The notes under the pieces are model-generated. The model was not told the origin of the DNA. It saw only the letters and a program-made list of their open reading frames with translations, and made no database searches. From Heterobilharzia americana (lineage: Eukaryota; Platyhelminthes; Trematoda; Strigeidida; Schistosomatidae), in NCBI GenBank assembly GCA_944470555.2, contig OX104128.1, forward strand, positions 40,717,920 to 40,781,919: DNA of 64,000 nucleotides. Direction: 5' to 3'. Both the position numbers and the translations under genes were made by a program. Shown here one piece after another: positions 12,940-23,989 of this stretch (positions are counted from its first letter, which is position 1; each line of letters opens with the position of its first letter).

Positions 12940-13045
12940 TTGAGTTTCAGTGCGAACACCAATCTCTCAGTGAGAGTGTAGGTATATCCAGCTAAAGAAA
13001 ATCAACTAGGACGGAACGCGCATCCTGATCTTTCCTACCTTTCAT
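12940..13045 (+). mobile_element. Family A hammerhead SINE, decayed and 5'-truncated
   Basis: It contains the stem I strand and core start (aggtatatccagctaaag, 12980-12997), the stem II half 'ctaggac', a mutated GAAA box (GGAA) and the CGCGCATCCTG segment. CTGATGA has become CTAAAGA, so it should be inactive. The tRNA-like head is mostly missing. Confidence 0.65.
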
Positions 13046-13340
13046 CAAGTAAACTGCACTCCAAGATATTGTTTCAACAGTGCAACTCAGTTGTAAGGGA
13101 GGGTAAATAAAGCAAAATAAAAAATTTGCAGCAGGCTTGCATGATTGCCTATCTGTCCTACACAACACAGACTTGTCATTTTTTCACTGATATCTATCGT
13201 ATACGAGACAACTTAATCACAGGAAATAGAGAAATTTTCATTTAGGACTGAGAAGTGATAGTTTTTTATTGTATCACTGGATATTCTGTATTGTTTGATG
13301 GTGTTGCATTCTCTGTGCTAGATGGCGTGAGCGTGAAGCT

Positions 13341-14770
13341 CTCTTTGTTATCATGAAAAAAATCATCAGCACAAACTTCAGGTTCATGCCTTACAATATA
13401 TTTTCAATTGGATGGCAAATTTTACAAACACATGAAGGGATCACATATGGGATCGCCTATTTCAGGACGGAGTACGGATGCAGCAACGTAAACATTGGAA
13501 AATGTGGTACTGCCGTTCATCAAACAAAAACTGGGCCTCATATGTAGGTGACACGTCTGTCATCATTTAAAAAAGTGGGAAAACGCTTTCACAATAATCA
13601 GTACCATGTTCGATGATATAAGATTCAAAACTGAACAAGAATCAAACGACAAGTTTGCATTTTAAGATTTTCTGATCACCAGATCGGATTCGGAGAAACT
13701 AGAAACTGAATTATATAGATAACCAACTCACACAGATCGAATCCTCAACTTCAGTAGCAACAGACCAACAGCACACAAAATCACTTGTATAAAAACATTG
13801 TTCAGATGAGTGAAAAACACTTCAGTACATCAAACCTGCGGAGAAAAGAAAACTGTCTGATGACTATTTTCTAGAAAAACACCTATCCACACAGCTTCAT
13901 CAAATGATGGTTACATAATTCGCCATCAACTGAGAAGTCAACCTTGAAAATCAACAAAAGGGTTGTCCTGCTCTATGTGAAGAACGTCTAGTGGATCACG
14001 CCTAGATTACTGAAGCATTTTGAAGTCGGTGTAGCTAACAAGCTCACAAAGTCAGTCCACTCTTTGTTATTGAGGCCAAGAGACTGAATAGCAAAGGAAA
14101 ACAAACCAAACATCTACAAACTAAACTGCTGAAACTGCCAAAAGCACTTCATCGGACAGAGTGGTCGCCATCTTCTCATCTGTCTGCAAGAACATTGATT
14201 AACAGTGAAGCGTCGTGACATATCATTGCTCACATCAATGCAAACAGATAATTATGACATGAATTTGCCTGGGGAAATGTGAAAATCCTAAATAGGGAAA
14301 TGTAAAGAAATACAAAGAGAATCTTCAGATGCTTGGTATTCAGGTCAGACATACTAACACCACAAGCAACAAGAAACAGCAAATAGGTCAACTTCCAGGT
14401 CATTGAAACGACCAATCAAAATAAACATAGTGACAACGACGAGACCTTGTGGGAAACAAACAGACACACATAGGGCCATCAGGACAATCTATTAAATGAA
14501 TTGCGGAGAAAGCGTTATCACTCACTTTCTTCTGAAGTTTGTGGTGAAGATGTTGTCTAGAATGATAGTGAAGACTTCACGATCAAACCATCCGGGTTAG
14601 AGAATACAGCACTATCAGAAATTATCCTTCTGAGCTACAAGTATACTGTATCATCTCGATGTCTTGCACAATAACTGACTGACCATTTAGTCACAAGTCT
14701 GAGTAAACATGACCCATCACCCTACAACTTCAATTTTCGAAAAATGGATTCCTGATCACTTATTCACAGT
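13341..14770 (+). mobile_element. Penelope-like element, RT plus GIY-YIG, pseudogene
   Basis: Plus-strand pieces in order: 'GKFYKHMKGS' and 'GSPISG' (about 13420-13470, the usual YrQ..G..MGSPlsp block), then 'SYVGDT' (about 13535) where PLEs have RYVDDT. 'FSDHQIGF' and 'PTHTDRILNFSSNRP' (about 13690-13770) follow. The linker comes next, then 'NCQKHFIGQSGRHLL' (about 14130-14175), the GIY-YIG core with FIG for YIG. The first catalytic aspartate is glycine, and many stops and frameshifts are present. It belongs to a different PLE lineage from the 8.2 kb and 55 kb copies, judged by motif spelling. It sits inside the spacer of the inverted RTE pair. Confidence 0.87.
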
Positions 14771-15471
14771 ATATATGATGCATAACCTCGTTAGGGGAAC
14801 GCTACTGAGACGGATTGCAGTTTTGTTTTTGTAATCCAATCTGAAATTCTTGAAAAACAAGGGTGTTTGCAATTAGTCAGTAATATGCATTCTAGTAAAC
14901 TTTTAAGTGTTTCGCAGTGCATGGACTGGGATGACTGCCAATAACTCAGCCAACCTTAGAAGACTTTATACTGATTATGACTAGATGATAATGGTTGCTC
15001 CAAATTATAATTTCTGTAACAGTTTATATCCTTTCAGACTTCATTTAACTTATGGTGGAACAGCAGTGACAGCAGAGAGCATTTATTGATCTGAAGTTTA
15101 ACATCTCTTTGTGTAATGTTGATTTAAATGTGGACAGAAATTACTCTTTCTGAGTTATTGGATGAATGTTAAGGTCTTCGAGTGAGCTGAAAAAATTTCA
15201 TGAAACGATTTGGAAAGCTTTAATTCAGTCGGTTTGAAATATTGATGAATTATTACTGTTGATTTTAAGTGAATAAAAGCAGGTGAAATTAAGTTATTTT
15301 ACTGTGGTTTTCTTCTGTTAACTCAACATTTCCTAGAATTAGTATAACCATAACTCTTCGGGGATGTTTTCACATTTGGCCACAAAAGAAAGTGAAATAG
15401 TAGAGAAATGTTTATCAGGAAAGATGTTTTTCAGCGATGTTGGATTATAAACCTCAACTAAGGTTACTTTA
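14771..15471. other. AT-rich stretch, nothing recognised
   Basis: No supported feature between the PLE and the 5' part of the RTE. Confidence 0.45.
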
Positions 15472-18400
15472 ACCTCGCCTAGTTTACTAGTTTACTAGTT
15501 AGTAGCCGATCCTAAGCAGGGATAAAGAGGGAAAGTTGGCATACGGCTAGCGACCCTACCCCGTGAAGCCAATCCAATCGCTACAGAAACTTCAAAGTAC
15601 AAAGAAAATATCAAACAGGAAATAAACGTATTTCTCGCTGAAATCGGGGAGATGAAATGACGCCAGGAGGTGAAAGCCTTAAAGAAGCTAATTGGCCGAT
15701 GTGCCTACTCTTGATGAAAATAGAAGTCAGCATGGGGACGTGGAATGTTCCCATCATGTTTGAAGCTAGCACACCTGCCCAGATTATCAAATAAATGAGA
15801 AGATATAGCATAAAAGTATTAGGAATTAGTGAGTTACTGTGAACCTTCAGAAAGTAAAGATTGAAAATTAACTCATATAAGTTACGTCTTTGATGTAGTC
15901 GAGAAAATTGAAGAATAACGTCTCGGAAAAGAATGATGTTTTTATACGTCATAGATTATAAACTTCTGGACAATACTTCAGTTGGCGACATCAAAATTCT
16001 AATGGATGGAGTGAAATGAATACCAAACTGAGAGTGGACAACGCAGGAAGAGAACTCATCCATCATGAGCCGAGAAGTACTCAGCAAAATGAACGAGAAT
16101 GGAGAACTGTTTGCAGACTTCCGAGCATCCAACAACTTGGTGATTGGAGACACTGTGTACAAACACAAGGATATTCACAAAGTGATATTGATTTTACCGG
16201 ATGGACACACTCAAAATCAGACTGACTTCATCTGAATCCCAATGAAGTGGATAAGTAGCTTACTGGACACAAGATGACGAAGGGGAGCAGATGAAGGTTG
16301 TTCACGGCACTATCTAGATCAAGGAACCTTCCAAATCGAGTTGAAGGTTTTCAAAGAAGCCGGTGATAGACCACAATTGAAGTTGAGCACCAAGAAACTA
16401 AACCAACAAACTACAAATGACCTCTTCGCGCCATCTCACAGGAAACATTTGGAGAAAATAATCAGCACACCTGAAGAAACCTGTATGGAATAACACTGGA
16501 TCTCTTTGAAGGAGATGTGGAAGGAAACCTGCATAACCGTGATAGGAATGAAGGAAGAAGAAGCAAGACAAGAAATGGATCTTGACGGACATATGGAAGC
16601 TGAAAGAGCAGGGAGAGGAAGATGATGAAGCAGACGACGAACCAGTGCAGTACAGTGCATTGCAGGGATGAACAACGAAAAGAGGAACTGAATGCAACGT
16701 ATAGAACACTGAAAAAAGAAGTGAAGAAGAGTGCACGGAAAGAGAGAAGAGACTTCTGCCACACACTGACAAGTGAAGCAGAACAGGCTGCAGGTCGAAG
16801 AAACCTGACAACATGATATCAAATAACCAGGTTACTATCTGGGAGGGAGGAGATCAACGCAGACGAAACCAGTGAAAGATAATGAAGGAAAGCTAGTTGC
16901 TGAAGAGAAAGGAGAAACAAAGAAACGATGGACTGACCACCTAACAAAACTCTCGAGTCATCTACAAGCTCCACCACCATCTGGGACTCGTACAGAAATA
17001 ACACCAGCAGCCCAGCCACGGACTTGCCAGTGAATACAAGCCCTCCGACAGAAGCCGATGTCTTGAAAGCCATAAGGCTACTGAAAGCCGGAAAAGCAGC
17101 AAGACCAGAAGGAATTCTGCCAAAAGCATTGAAAACAGACGCAGAGACAACAGTGGACATATTCACACCACTACTGCAGAAGGTTTGGAATGAAAGAAGA
17201 AAAGAAAGGTACCTACCGATTGAAAGAAGTGCCACCTGGTCAAACTTGCAAAGAAGGGTGACCTAAGTTTATGCAAGTACAAGAACTTGTGCGGAGTCGT
17301 GCTTTTGTTGACTCCAAGCAAAATATTAAGCTCCATCATCCTGGGGAGACTTAAAAATGCACTGGATTCAAAGTTACGACCGTAACAGGCCGGATTCAGG
17401 AAGTACAAAACATGTGCGGATCAAATAGCAACGCTACGCTATGCATTATGGCAAAATAGAGCATAGAATTGCAGTCAGCTCAAGTCAACCTCAACCTCAT
17501 CGGATTTGAAAATGCCTTTGACAGCGTTGACCGAGACGTAATTTGGATACCACTGAAACACTACGCTTTCAGTGCCACTAGTCAATATCAACCTCATTCA
17601 ACAGTTACATGAAGGCGACATATGCCAAGTGATTCACAATGGGAAGCTTAGAGACGCCTTTGACGTAGAGTGGAAACTGGGGTAAGACAAGACTGCCGCT
17701 CACTATCACCTACGATCTTCCTGATTATGGTCGACTGGACTGGACTCGGCTGAATCATGCAGCAAACCGTGAGGAGCGAGAAGACGGGCATACGCTGGAC
17801 TGATTGAAAGGCCGCAGGAGATTTGGATTTCGCCGATGATTTATCTTTTTCCCGTGTCACACAAACTTGAAGGTCCACAGGCTAAAACCAAGAGGCTGGA
17901 GGAGAAGATACGGCAGCGAAGACTGAATGTGGAGAAGACTCAGGTGATGAAGATACCCCATCACCACCAGCAACAACGACAAGCATCGATCTCCATCAAC
18001 GGGTGAAACATGTAGGAAGTAATCTCTGCTACATCGATTCAGCTATAGGTGGCGGCACAGACGAGGATGAGGATCGGAAAAACACCGAGACAAGCCTTCA
18101 TCAATCTTAAACCAGTGCGGAGATCTACTGCAATGGGCATAAAGAACAGAATCCGGATTTTCAACACTAATTCAGTCAAGTAAGTCGGTGCATCTATGTG
18201 TTGGTTCAGAAACTTGAAGCGTTACGAAGAGCATTTCCGAAAACTCCAGGCATATATCACATCAACAGCCGTCGCCTACGCTCACTCTATACTGAATATC
18301 AGACCAGATTAGATCTGATCAGATGGCCAGAAAAATAAGAATAAGCAAGAAGGAGCTTCGGCTGACAAAAAACCGAACAACCAAGCGCCTATCGCCCAAC

Positions 18401-18665
18401 AAGTGTGCAGAAGAAAGTGGAGATGGGTTGTATTGGACATACAGTAGTGGGACCATTCAGAGACATGTCGCTCCAGGCTCGGCCGTCGAGTGAAATCCAA
18501 ACGACTAGTCGAGCGTCTGAGAGTGAAATCGAGGAGATGATGATCGTATGGAATGACAGCTTATGGGTAGTCGTGATGCCAGGTTCGAAAGACTGCAGAG
18601 AAGTGAGTGAAATGGTGACGTGCTACTGAAGTGTATGTTTCACTAAGAACCCAATGGACAAATAA
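15472..18665 (+). mobile_element. RTE/SR2-like non-LTR retrotransposon, near full length, decayed
   Basis: A 5' leader (about 15510-15600) resembles schistosome RTE 5' ends. It is followed by 'GTWNVPIM' (about 15742) and 'MRRYSIKVLGISE' (about 15797), the start of the endonuclease. Endonuclease blocks 'NENGELFADF' and 'KHKDIHKV' lie near 16090-16185. The linker follows at 16500-16900. RT begins with 'PPTEADVLKAIRLLKAGKAA' (17042-17101), 'ITLLSTPSK'-like and 'QAGFRK' blocks (about 17300-17405) and 'FDSVDRD' (about 17517). The C-terminal part includes 'RIFNTN' and 'RWPEK' (18150-18335). Stops and frameshifts occur throughout. Functionally this would be an endonuclease-RT protein acting by target-primed reverse transcription, but this copy is dead. 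The 509-bp arm at 15849-16357 is duplicated inverted at 12.3 kb. Confidence 0.88.
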
Positions 18666-20115
18666 TCATGACAATAATATTATAAACTTTATGCGCTTCT
18701 ATTTTAAGATCACATGTAGACCCGTAATTATATAACGGGATGTCCTGTCTATATGATTGGCAGGCTATTTCGCAAAATTTAGTTGATCACAGACAAAAAT
18801 AAACTTCGTCGAAAATTATCTAATCAACTAATTTTCACAGAAAAATCTTCATTTTTAGAAATGGCGTATAATCAATGTCGAGTATTTCATAAATCCCTCG
18901 CAATATTCTTAGTTTCAAACTTCAATGTAATTGCTTTTTAAAATTGGTACGGTTGATGGAAATTACACGATAATTACATTAAGGTGTTTCTAAGTTTTCA
19001 TATTAAAGTGTTCTTAATTTAATTTAATCGAATGAATGTTGGTACTGCAGTTAAAGTTAAATAAACGAAATACGATTAATATCAACTAACGTTGAAATGA
19101 TCTTGAAAAACTAATGAGACTGAAGAGCAGTGGGGCTAAAATTAGACAGAATGAAATGTTAATGATGGAGTCAATGGTAAATAACAGAAATGTGTTCCAC
19201 TAGGGTTTTGCAACTTCATAAGAGTATCTTTAGGATACCTTCATTTGCTTAAATGGTTAAAGAAGAAGAATTTCATATAAAAGAACCTACTAAGTTGAAT
19301 AACAGTTGATTACTTGATAACATAATATTATGCAAAATATTACGACTCATCATCCTGGGGAGAGTAAAGGATGCGCTGGATTCAAAGTTGCTTTTCGGAA
19401 AATAAAAATCGAGGTTACAATACTGAAATGCCTGTCAGCACAATAGTATTATCAGTGATATGAGTATATGGTATGTGCATAAAACTATAGATATATGGAA
19501 GCATCACTTCAAGGAGCCAATGTGCCAACAAACTATGATAATTTTGTTTTAAAATAATAATAGCTAGGAAATAAAGGTAATAACAGATGTCAACCGCTCT
19601 TTATTGAGTGGAAATGGCTCTAAAGATTCAATATATGAATGAAATAACTTCCCAGAGTGATAGTTGTCTGGTATGAGTCTAGTTGACAACACGATCACTT
19701 TCTTCAATGCAAGTGGATGCAGCCGACAAGTCCTAAATAGGAGGAAATATGCATCGTAGGTTCAACAGCTGACAAAAACAGCAAAATGTATATGTGCTGT
19801 TTGTCTGCAGGAGTTTCCTCAGTTGATTACTTTCCTAACAATTCACTTTTATTTCTCTGCAGCCACGGTCATTACAGTTAACGATTAATAACCCTGAACT
19901 GACAATTGGATCGCGGTGGGATTACTGTCGAAGAGCTTTGTCAATGATGCGTGTATGCTTGTTGCATTCAAAGTTTCATACTATTAACCACAGACTGGCG
20001 GAACTGCATTCATGTTACAGCTCTCTGGCTAAAAAATCTAACTCTCCACACCTAGCAGCTATCCAAGAATGCATTCACAGTTAGTAATGTATGTAATGAA
20101 GAGTGAAAGCATTTT
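18666..20115. other. AT-rich stretch with one tiny RTE fragment
   Basis: Apart from the RTE fragment at 19332-19391, nothing recognised. Confidence 0.5.
19332..19391 (+). mobile_element. 60-bp RTE RT fragment
   Basis: It matches 17317-17377 of the longer RTE (encoding 'ILGRVKDALDSKL') almost throughout. Both ends stop abruptly in unrelated sequence. Confidence 0.7.
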
Positions 20116-21205
20116 GTTATTAGTTTTCCCTTGGGTTCCTAGTGTAACATACGGCTTCAGTAGCACGACTCAATTCCACTCTCTTCTCTGCAGTCTACAA
20201 AACCTGGCTCCACGACTGCCCATAAGGTTTCATTTCTTCCTCGCATGATCTCCCACATGTAACCCTCGCCTTGAACGTCTTACTCGTCGTTCATTCTTTA
20301 CATTCTACTCGAGGGCCTAACCTGGTGCGTGATGTCCTCAGTCGGCCTCCTCAGTCTATGCCCAATCCAATCCATCTCTACTTTCTTCTGTGTATTTGTC
20401 AGGTGATAGGTACTTGGTTGGTTCGTTGACAGCCAGAGTTCCTTGTTGCTTATTCTTATTCTTTCTACCCATCTGATCTTCAGTATCAGGTAACCGTAGG
20501 TGGCAGCTGTTGATGAATGTCTGCAATTTGTTGGAAGAGCTCTTCGTGACGCACTAGGTTCGTTGTGCTGAGTGCAGTGAAGTAGATCTCCACACTGATT
20601 TGGGATTAGTGAACGCCCGTTTTGTTTTTCCGATCCTGGTTTTTACCTCCTCATCTTTGCCATCGCCACCTGTAGTTGAAACGATGGTGTCTGGGTAGGT
20701 GAAAGAGACTACTTCCTACAGGTTTCTGCCGTTGCTGGTGACTGGTGCTTGTTGTCGATGCTGTTGTTGCTTGGGTATCTTCATCAACTACATCTTCTCT
20801 ACATTCACTGCCTCTTCTGTCAACTGGTTATTTTTTGCTTGCAGATTTCCAAACTTGTGTGACATTAGACAGAGATAAATCTTCGGCGAAATCCAAATCT
20901 CCTGCGGCCTTTCAATCAGTCCAGCGTATGCCCATCTTCTCGCTCCTCACGGTGTGCTGCATGATTCAGTCGAGTCCAGTCCAGTCAACCATAATCAGGA
21001 AGATCGTAGGTGATAGTGGGTGGCAGTCTTGTCTTACTTCAGTTTCCACTTTACGTCAAAGGCGTCGCTAAGCTTCCCATTGTGAATCACTTGGCATGTG
21101 CGCCTTCATGTAACTGTTGAATGAGGTTGATATTGACTAGTGGCACTCCGTAGCGTTGAAGCCGCAGCTACCCATAAACGTCTTGGTCGACGCTTTTACG
21201 TTCAT
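20116..21205 (-). mobile_element. RTE/SR2-like retrotransposon, 5'-truncated
   Basis: On the minus strand it runs from the RT 'SVDQDV' block (about 21190) through 'NGKLSDAF' (about 21075), 'MVDWTGLDSTESC' (about 20965) and the C-terminal region, ending near 'GGAACCCAA' at 20135 with a short TAA-like tail. It aligns colinearly with 17520-18660 of the plus-strand copy but is an independent insertion with its own changes. A 108-codon ORF at 20745-21071 on the plus strand is antisense to RT and is treated as a shadow. No intact frame remains. Confidence 0.85.
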
Positions 21206-23650
21206 AGCACATATTTTATATTGTTGGGTTCTTTGTGAACAAAGCCATGGTAAACAGTGAGATTTTCAATACTGGTAATGCAGTGTAATAAAACAAATCT
21301 TCCAAATAAGCATGTCGAATGTGAATATTTGAAGGTTAGATATGATTAACTTATATTTAGGCCCAGGCGGAAAGCTCAGTAACAGCAACATTCAAATCTC
21401 TGGCCTTCAGGTCTACAAATTACTGACTTCATACGTCTGATAGTAGTGTTTCATTTTCGAGAATTCGTCAATCAAGTACAGGCCTTAGTTTTTTAAATTC
21501 AAAGTCAAGAACTTGAACATTACCACAAGCCACCGAAGAATAAGTTTAAATGAGATCTGGATGCTAAAATGTCACAGCACACCGGCTACTTAGTGAAGAC
21601 AAGGAAGGGAAAACTTGCATCCACAATTTATTATTAATATGTTTCGTTTCATGCTACTACTTTTAGTATCCAAGTGTACATATGGTTGACACTAACCATC
21701 TCTTAAGCGTGACCATCACTTATGAATAGGTTTCCCCTAATTAATCTAAGAGTTTTGACTTTGTTGAGCTTATAATTCATATCACTTTTCTAATGTAGTC
21801 GTATCGACACTTACACGTAAATTTTATCACAATCTTTTTCAACGTTTCCAGTTATCTTAGAGGTGATTGAATCATCAGACATAATGTGACAAGCATTATG
21901 AATCAAGAAACTTAAGACGCATGAAATACCACCTTAAGATTACAGTCTTGTTTTCTTTCAATCATCAACTGTGAGGTTAAATATCATAGTAAATGTAACT
22001 TCTGGGAGTTCACTAGCCTTTGTCTGGAGGTGTCTTTCGTAGACCAAACGTCAGATTCGATAATTGTTAGACTAATACAGCACACAGTAAAACGTTTTAT
22101 GCCACTATAGCTAAGGTTTGATCTTTCTTATTATATGTATAGAGTTTTCATTTTATTTATAAAGATTTGGTAGTGAATTTATTTATAGGCCTAGCTGTAC
22201 TGGTCTTTAGTATCATAGCACTTTCACAACCTGTTGTATGCTTCTATCCATGCAGTCATTTAAATGGCTGAGTTCTTGTATGAGTTATTTATCTAAGGCA
22301 AGACAAATTATTTTAAATTTAGGTGACTCTAGATCATGATCGTTGTAGTGATTGAAACACACAGTCATTGGATGAAATTCATTTAATCATTTTTTTATTT
22401 CTTTCAATAGCATACTTAAACGTTCAAATTTTACTCCAGTAGTGATTTCCAGGTTTGAGAAACAACTCAAATGAAACCTTGTTAAGAGTTGCATGGTGGT
22501 TTGTCTTATTGATATGGGGACTCCAGATTCTCTTCCGTATCATTACTACTACTACTACTAAATTCCCTTCGTAAACTGACTAATTTCCGAGTAAATTTTA
22601 CATCATGATTATTGAGTGGTTAGTTATATAAGTTTACTTTCTCTTATCAGGTGTTCTGAATAAGTTATGAGATTTTTAGCAAAGAGTTTTCAAAATTCTA
22701 ATCCTTAATTATACAACGGCCACAAACTGGCAGCAATGAATTTTAACTAACCATCTGAATTAGAAAACAAGATAAATTGACAGTGGCTATTCTTACCGAA
22801 ACATCCCATTAATATAATGTAAACACTTTATCAGAGTAACTAATAAAGCGAACCACACTGAGATAAGTATCACATAACCAAAATAACTGGATAACTCGCA
22901 TGTTAAAAACTCGAAAACATTGGATGAGATAAAAATACAAGAGTACCGATTCAATGCAATTAGAAACAAAAGTAAATTATAAATTAAAGTTTGTCTGGTT
23001 TTTAGCAAACTAGTCGAATATAGTATCACATTATACAATGCCCAAATCCTATACTTACAATAAAAATACAAATATCAACATAAAAACACGAAAATAACAT
23101 GTAATGGTGCAATAGCCACCAGGACAACAGACTGATGAGGTTCTGCGTAGTCTCTAGGCGACTTACAATAGACCCGCCAGAGGTATCTTCGCGTCAGAAG
23201 ATAAGGACTTGGTGTCATGTGGTCATACAAGTAACTTAAACCAACAAAAGACTGGGAATCACACTTCTCCAAGGTTTCCAGTACATGATGAGTAATGACA
23301 GTGTAAGCCTTTATCAATTGTTGTAATTATGGAACCCCTCCTACGTAAAACCTATTGGCACCTCTGTTTGCATGACGCTACTCATAAGTGGATGGGCAAT
23401 GACGGTGACGTTATTTCCATAATTAGTAAGATATGAGTAACTTCCATGATTTCGTAAAAAAAATGTAGAATCCGATGAAATGAAACTGTTGATGCACATC
23501 AAAGTGTTTGCACCGATTTTATGTCAATCCTATTTTACGAGGTCAGGAACTTAAGGACGGACGCGCTGACCATAAAGCCTTCTATAATACACACTGAATA
23601 TGGATTTTATGAAATATGGTGACTTGTCATGATTTTAATTAAATACCTTT
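21206..23650. other. AT-rich stretch, nothing recognised
   Basis: Short ORFs at 22793-23071 and 23075-23317 (minus) have no recognised motif. About 23100-23330 is less AT-rich than its surroundings, and I could not assign it. Confidence 0.45.
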
Positions 23651-23989
23651 ATTTCAGATTGTTATCCATCGTAGACTGACATCATTTGGAGGAACAAAGG
23701 AAACCTAGGGGCACTGGACAGCTGTTTCGTCCTAGTATGGGACTCCTCAGCAGTGTACACCCACAACCTCGTCATGGACCGAACCCGTGACCTTCAGGTT
23801 CCGTGGCCAGTACGTTACCATTAGGCTTCTGGGTCAGAACTTAACGCCCCATATTTCCAACTTCTGTTAGCTCATCCACAATATAGCACAACCGCCACCC
23901 AATGTCATCGTTGAGTAACTGTCCTCACGACCATCAGGCTTTGTTCCTCTCCAAATGATATCAGTCCACGATGAATAACAGCTTGAAAT
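23651..23989 (-). mobile_element. Family C hammerhead element with terminal inverted repeats
   Basis: The two ends, 23651-23699 and 23938-23989, are inverted copies of each other (about 50 bp, roughly 85-90% alike by eye). Read on the minus strand, the inside holds a unique 5' part and a tRNA-like head with A box (agaagcctaatggtaacg) and B box (cacgggttcggtcc). A hammerhead with complete core follows directly, then the 3' terminal repeat. Total length is 339 bp. Related copies lie at 59.6 kb (also with inverted ends) and as fragments at 27.9, 33.8, 35.9, 38.2, 47.4 and 62.5 kb. It has no coding capacity and would depend on another element's RT. Confidence 0.8.
23711..23756 (-). ncRNA. Hammerhead ribozyme, all core residues present (family C)
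   Basis: Minus strand: stem I strand CACTG, core CTGAGGA (23750-23744), stem II GTCC/GGAC with loop CATACTA, GAAA (23728-23725), a minimal stem III within CAGCTGT, cleavage site after GTC, then CAGTG closing stem I with 5 bp. This is a type I (open stem I) hammerhead with the very short stem III typical of schistosome Sm-alpha ribozymes. Activity is inferred, not shown. Confidence 0.85.

Larger units (their letters stand above)
12322..16357. repeat. Inverted repeat pair, 509-bp near-identical arms, ~3-kb spacer
   Basis: Arms 12322-12830 and 15849-16357 pair with a constant coordinate sum of 28679, so there is no indel. Both arms share the same in-frame stops and the same fortuitous ORFs (69 and 70 codons). 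That indicates copying from one locus after decay, rather than two independent insertions. The spacer holds a family A SINE and a Penelope-like element. Confidence 0.9.

Noticed and set aside
16398..17408. Several 60-138 codon minus-strand ORFs, serine/leucine-rich
   Set aside because: Antisense shadows of the plus-strand RTE linker and RT.
20745..21071. 108-codon plus-strand ORF, with a similar minus-strand ORF at 17648-17878
   Set aside because: Both are exactly antisense to the RTE reverse transcriptase. Their similarity follows from RTE homology, not from an antisense gene.
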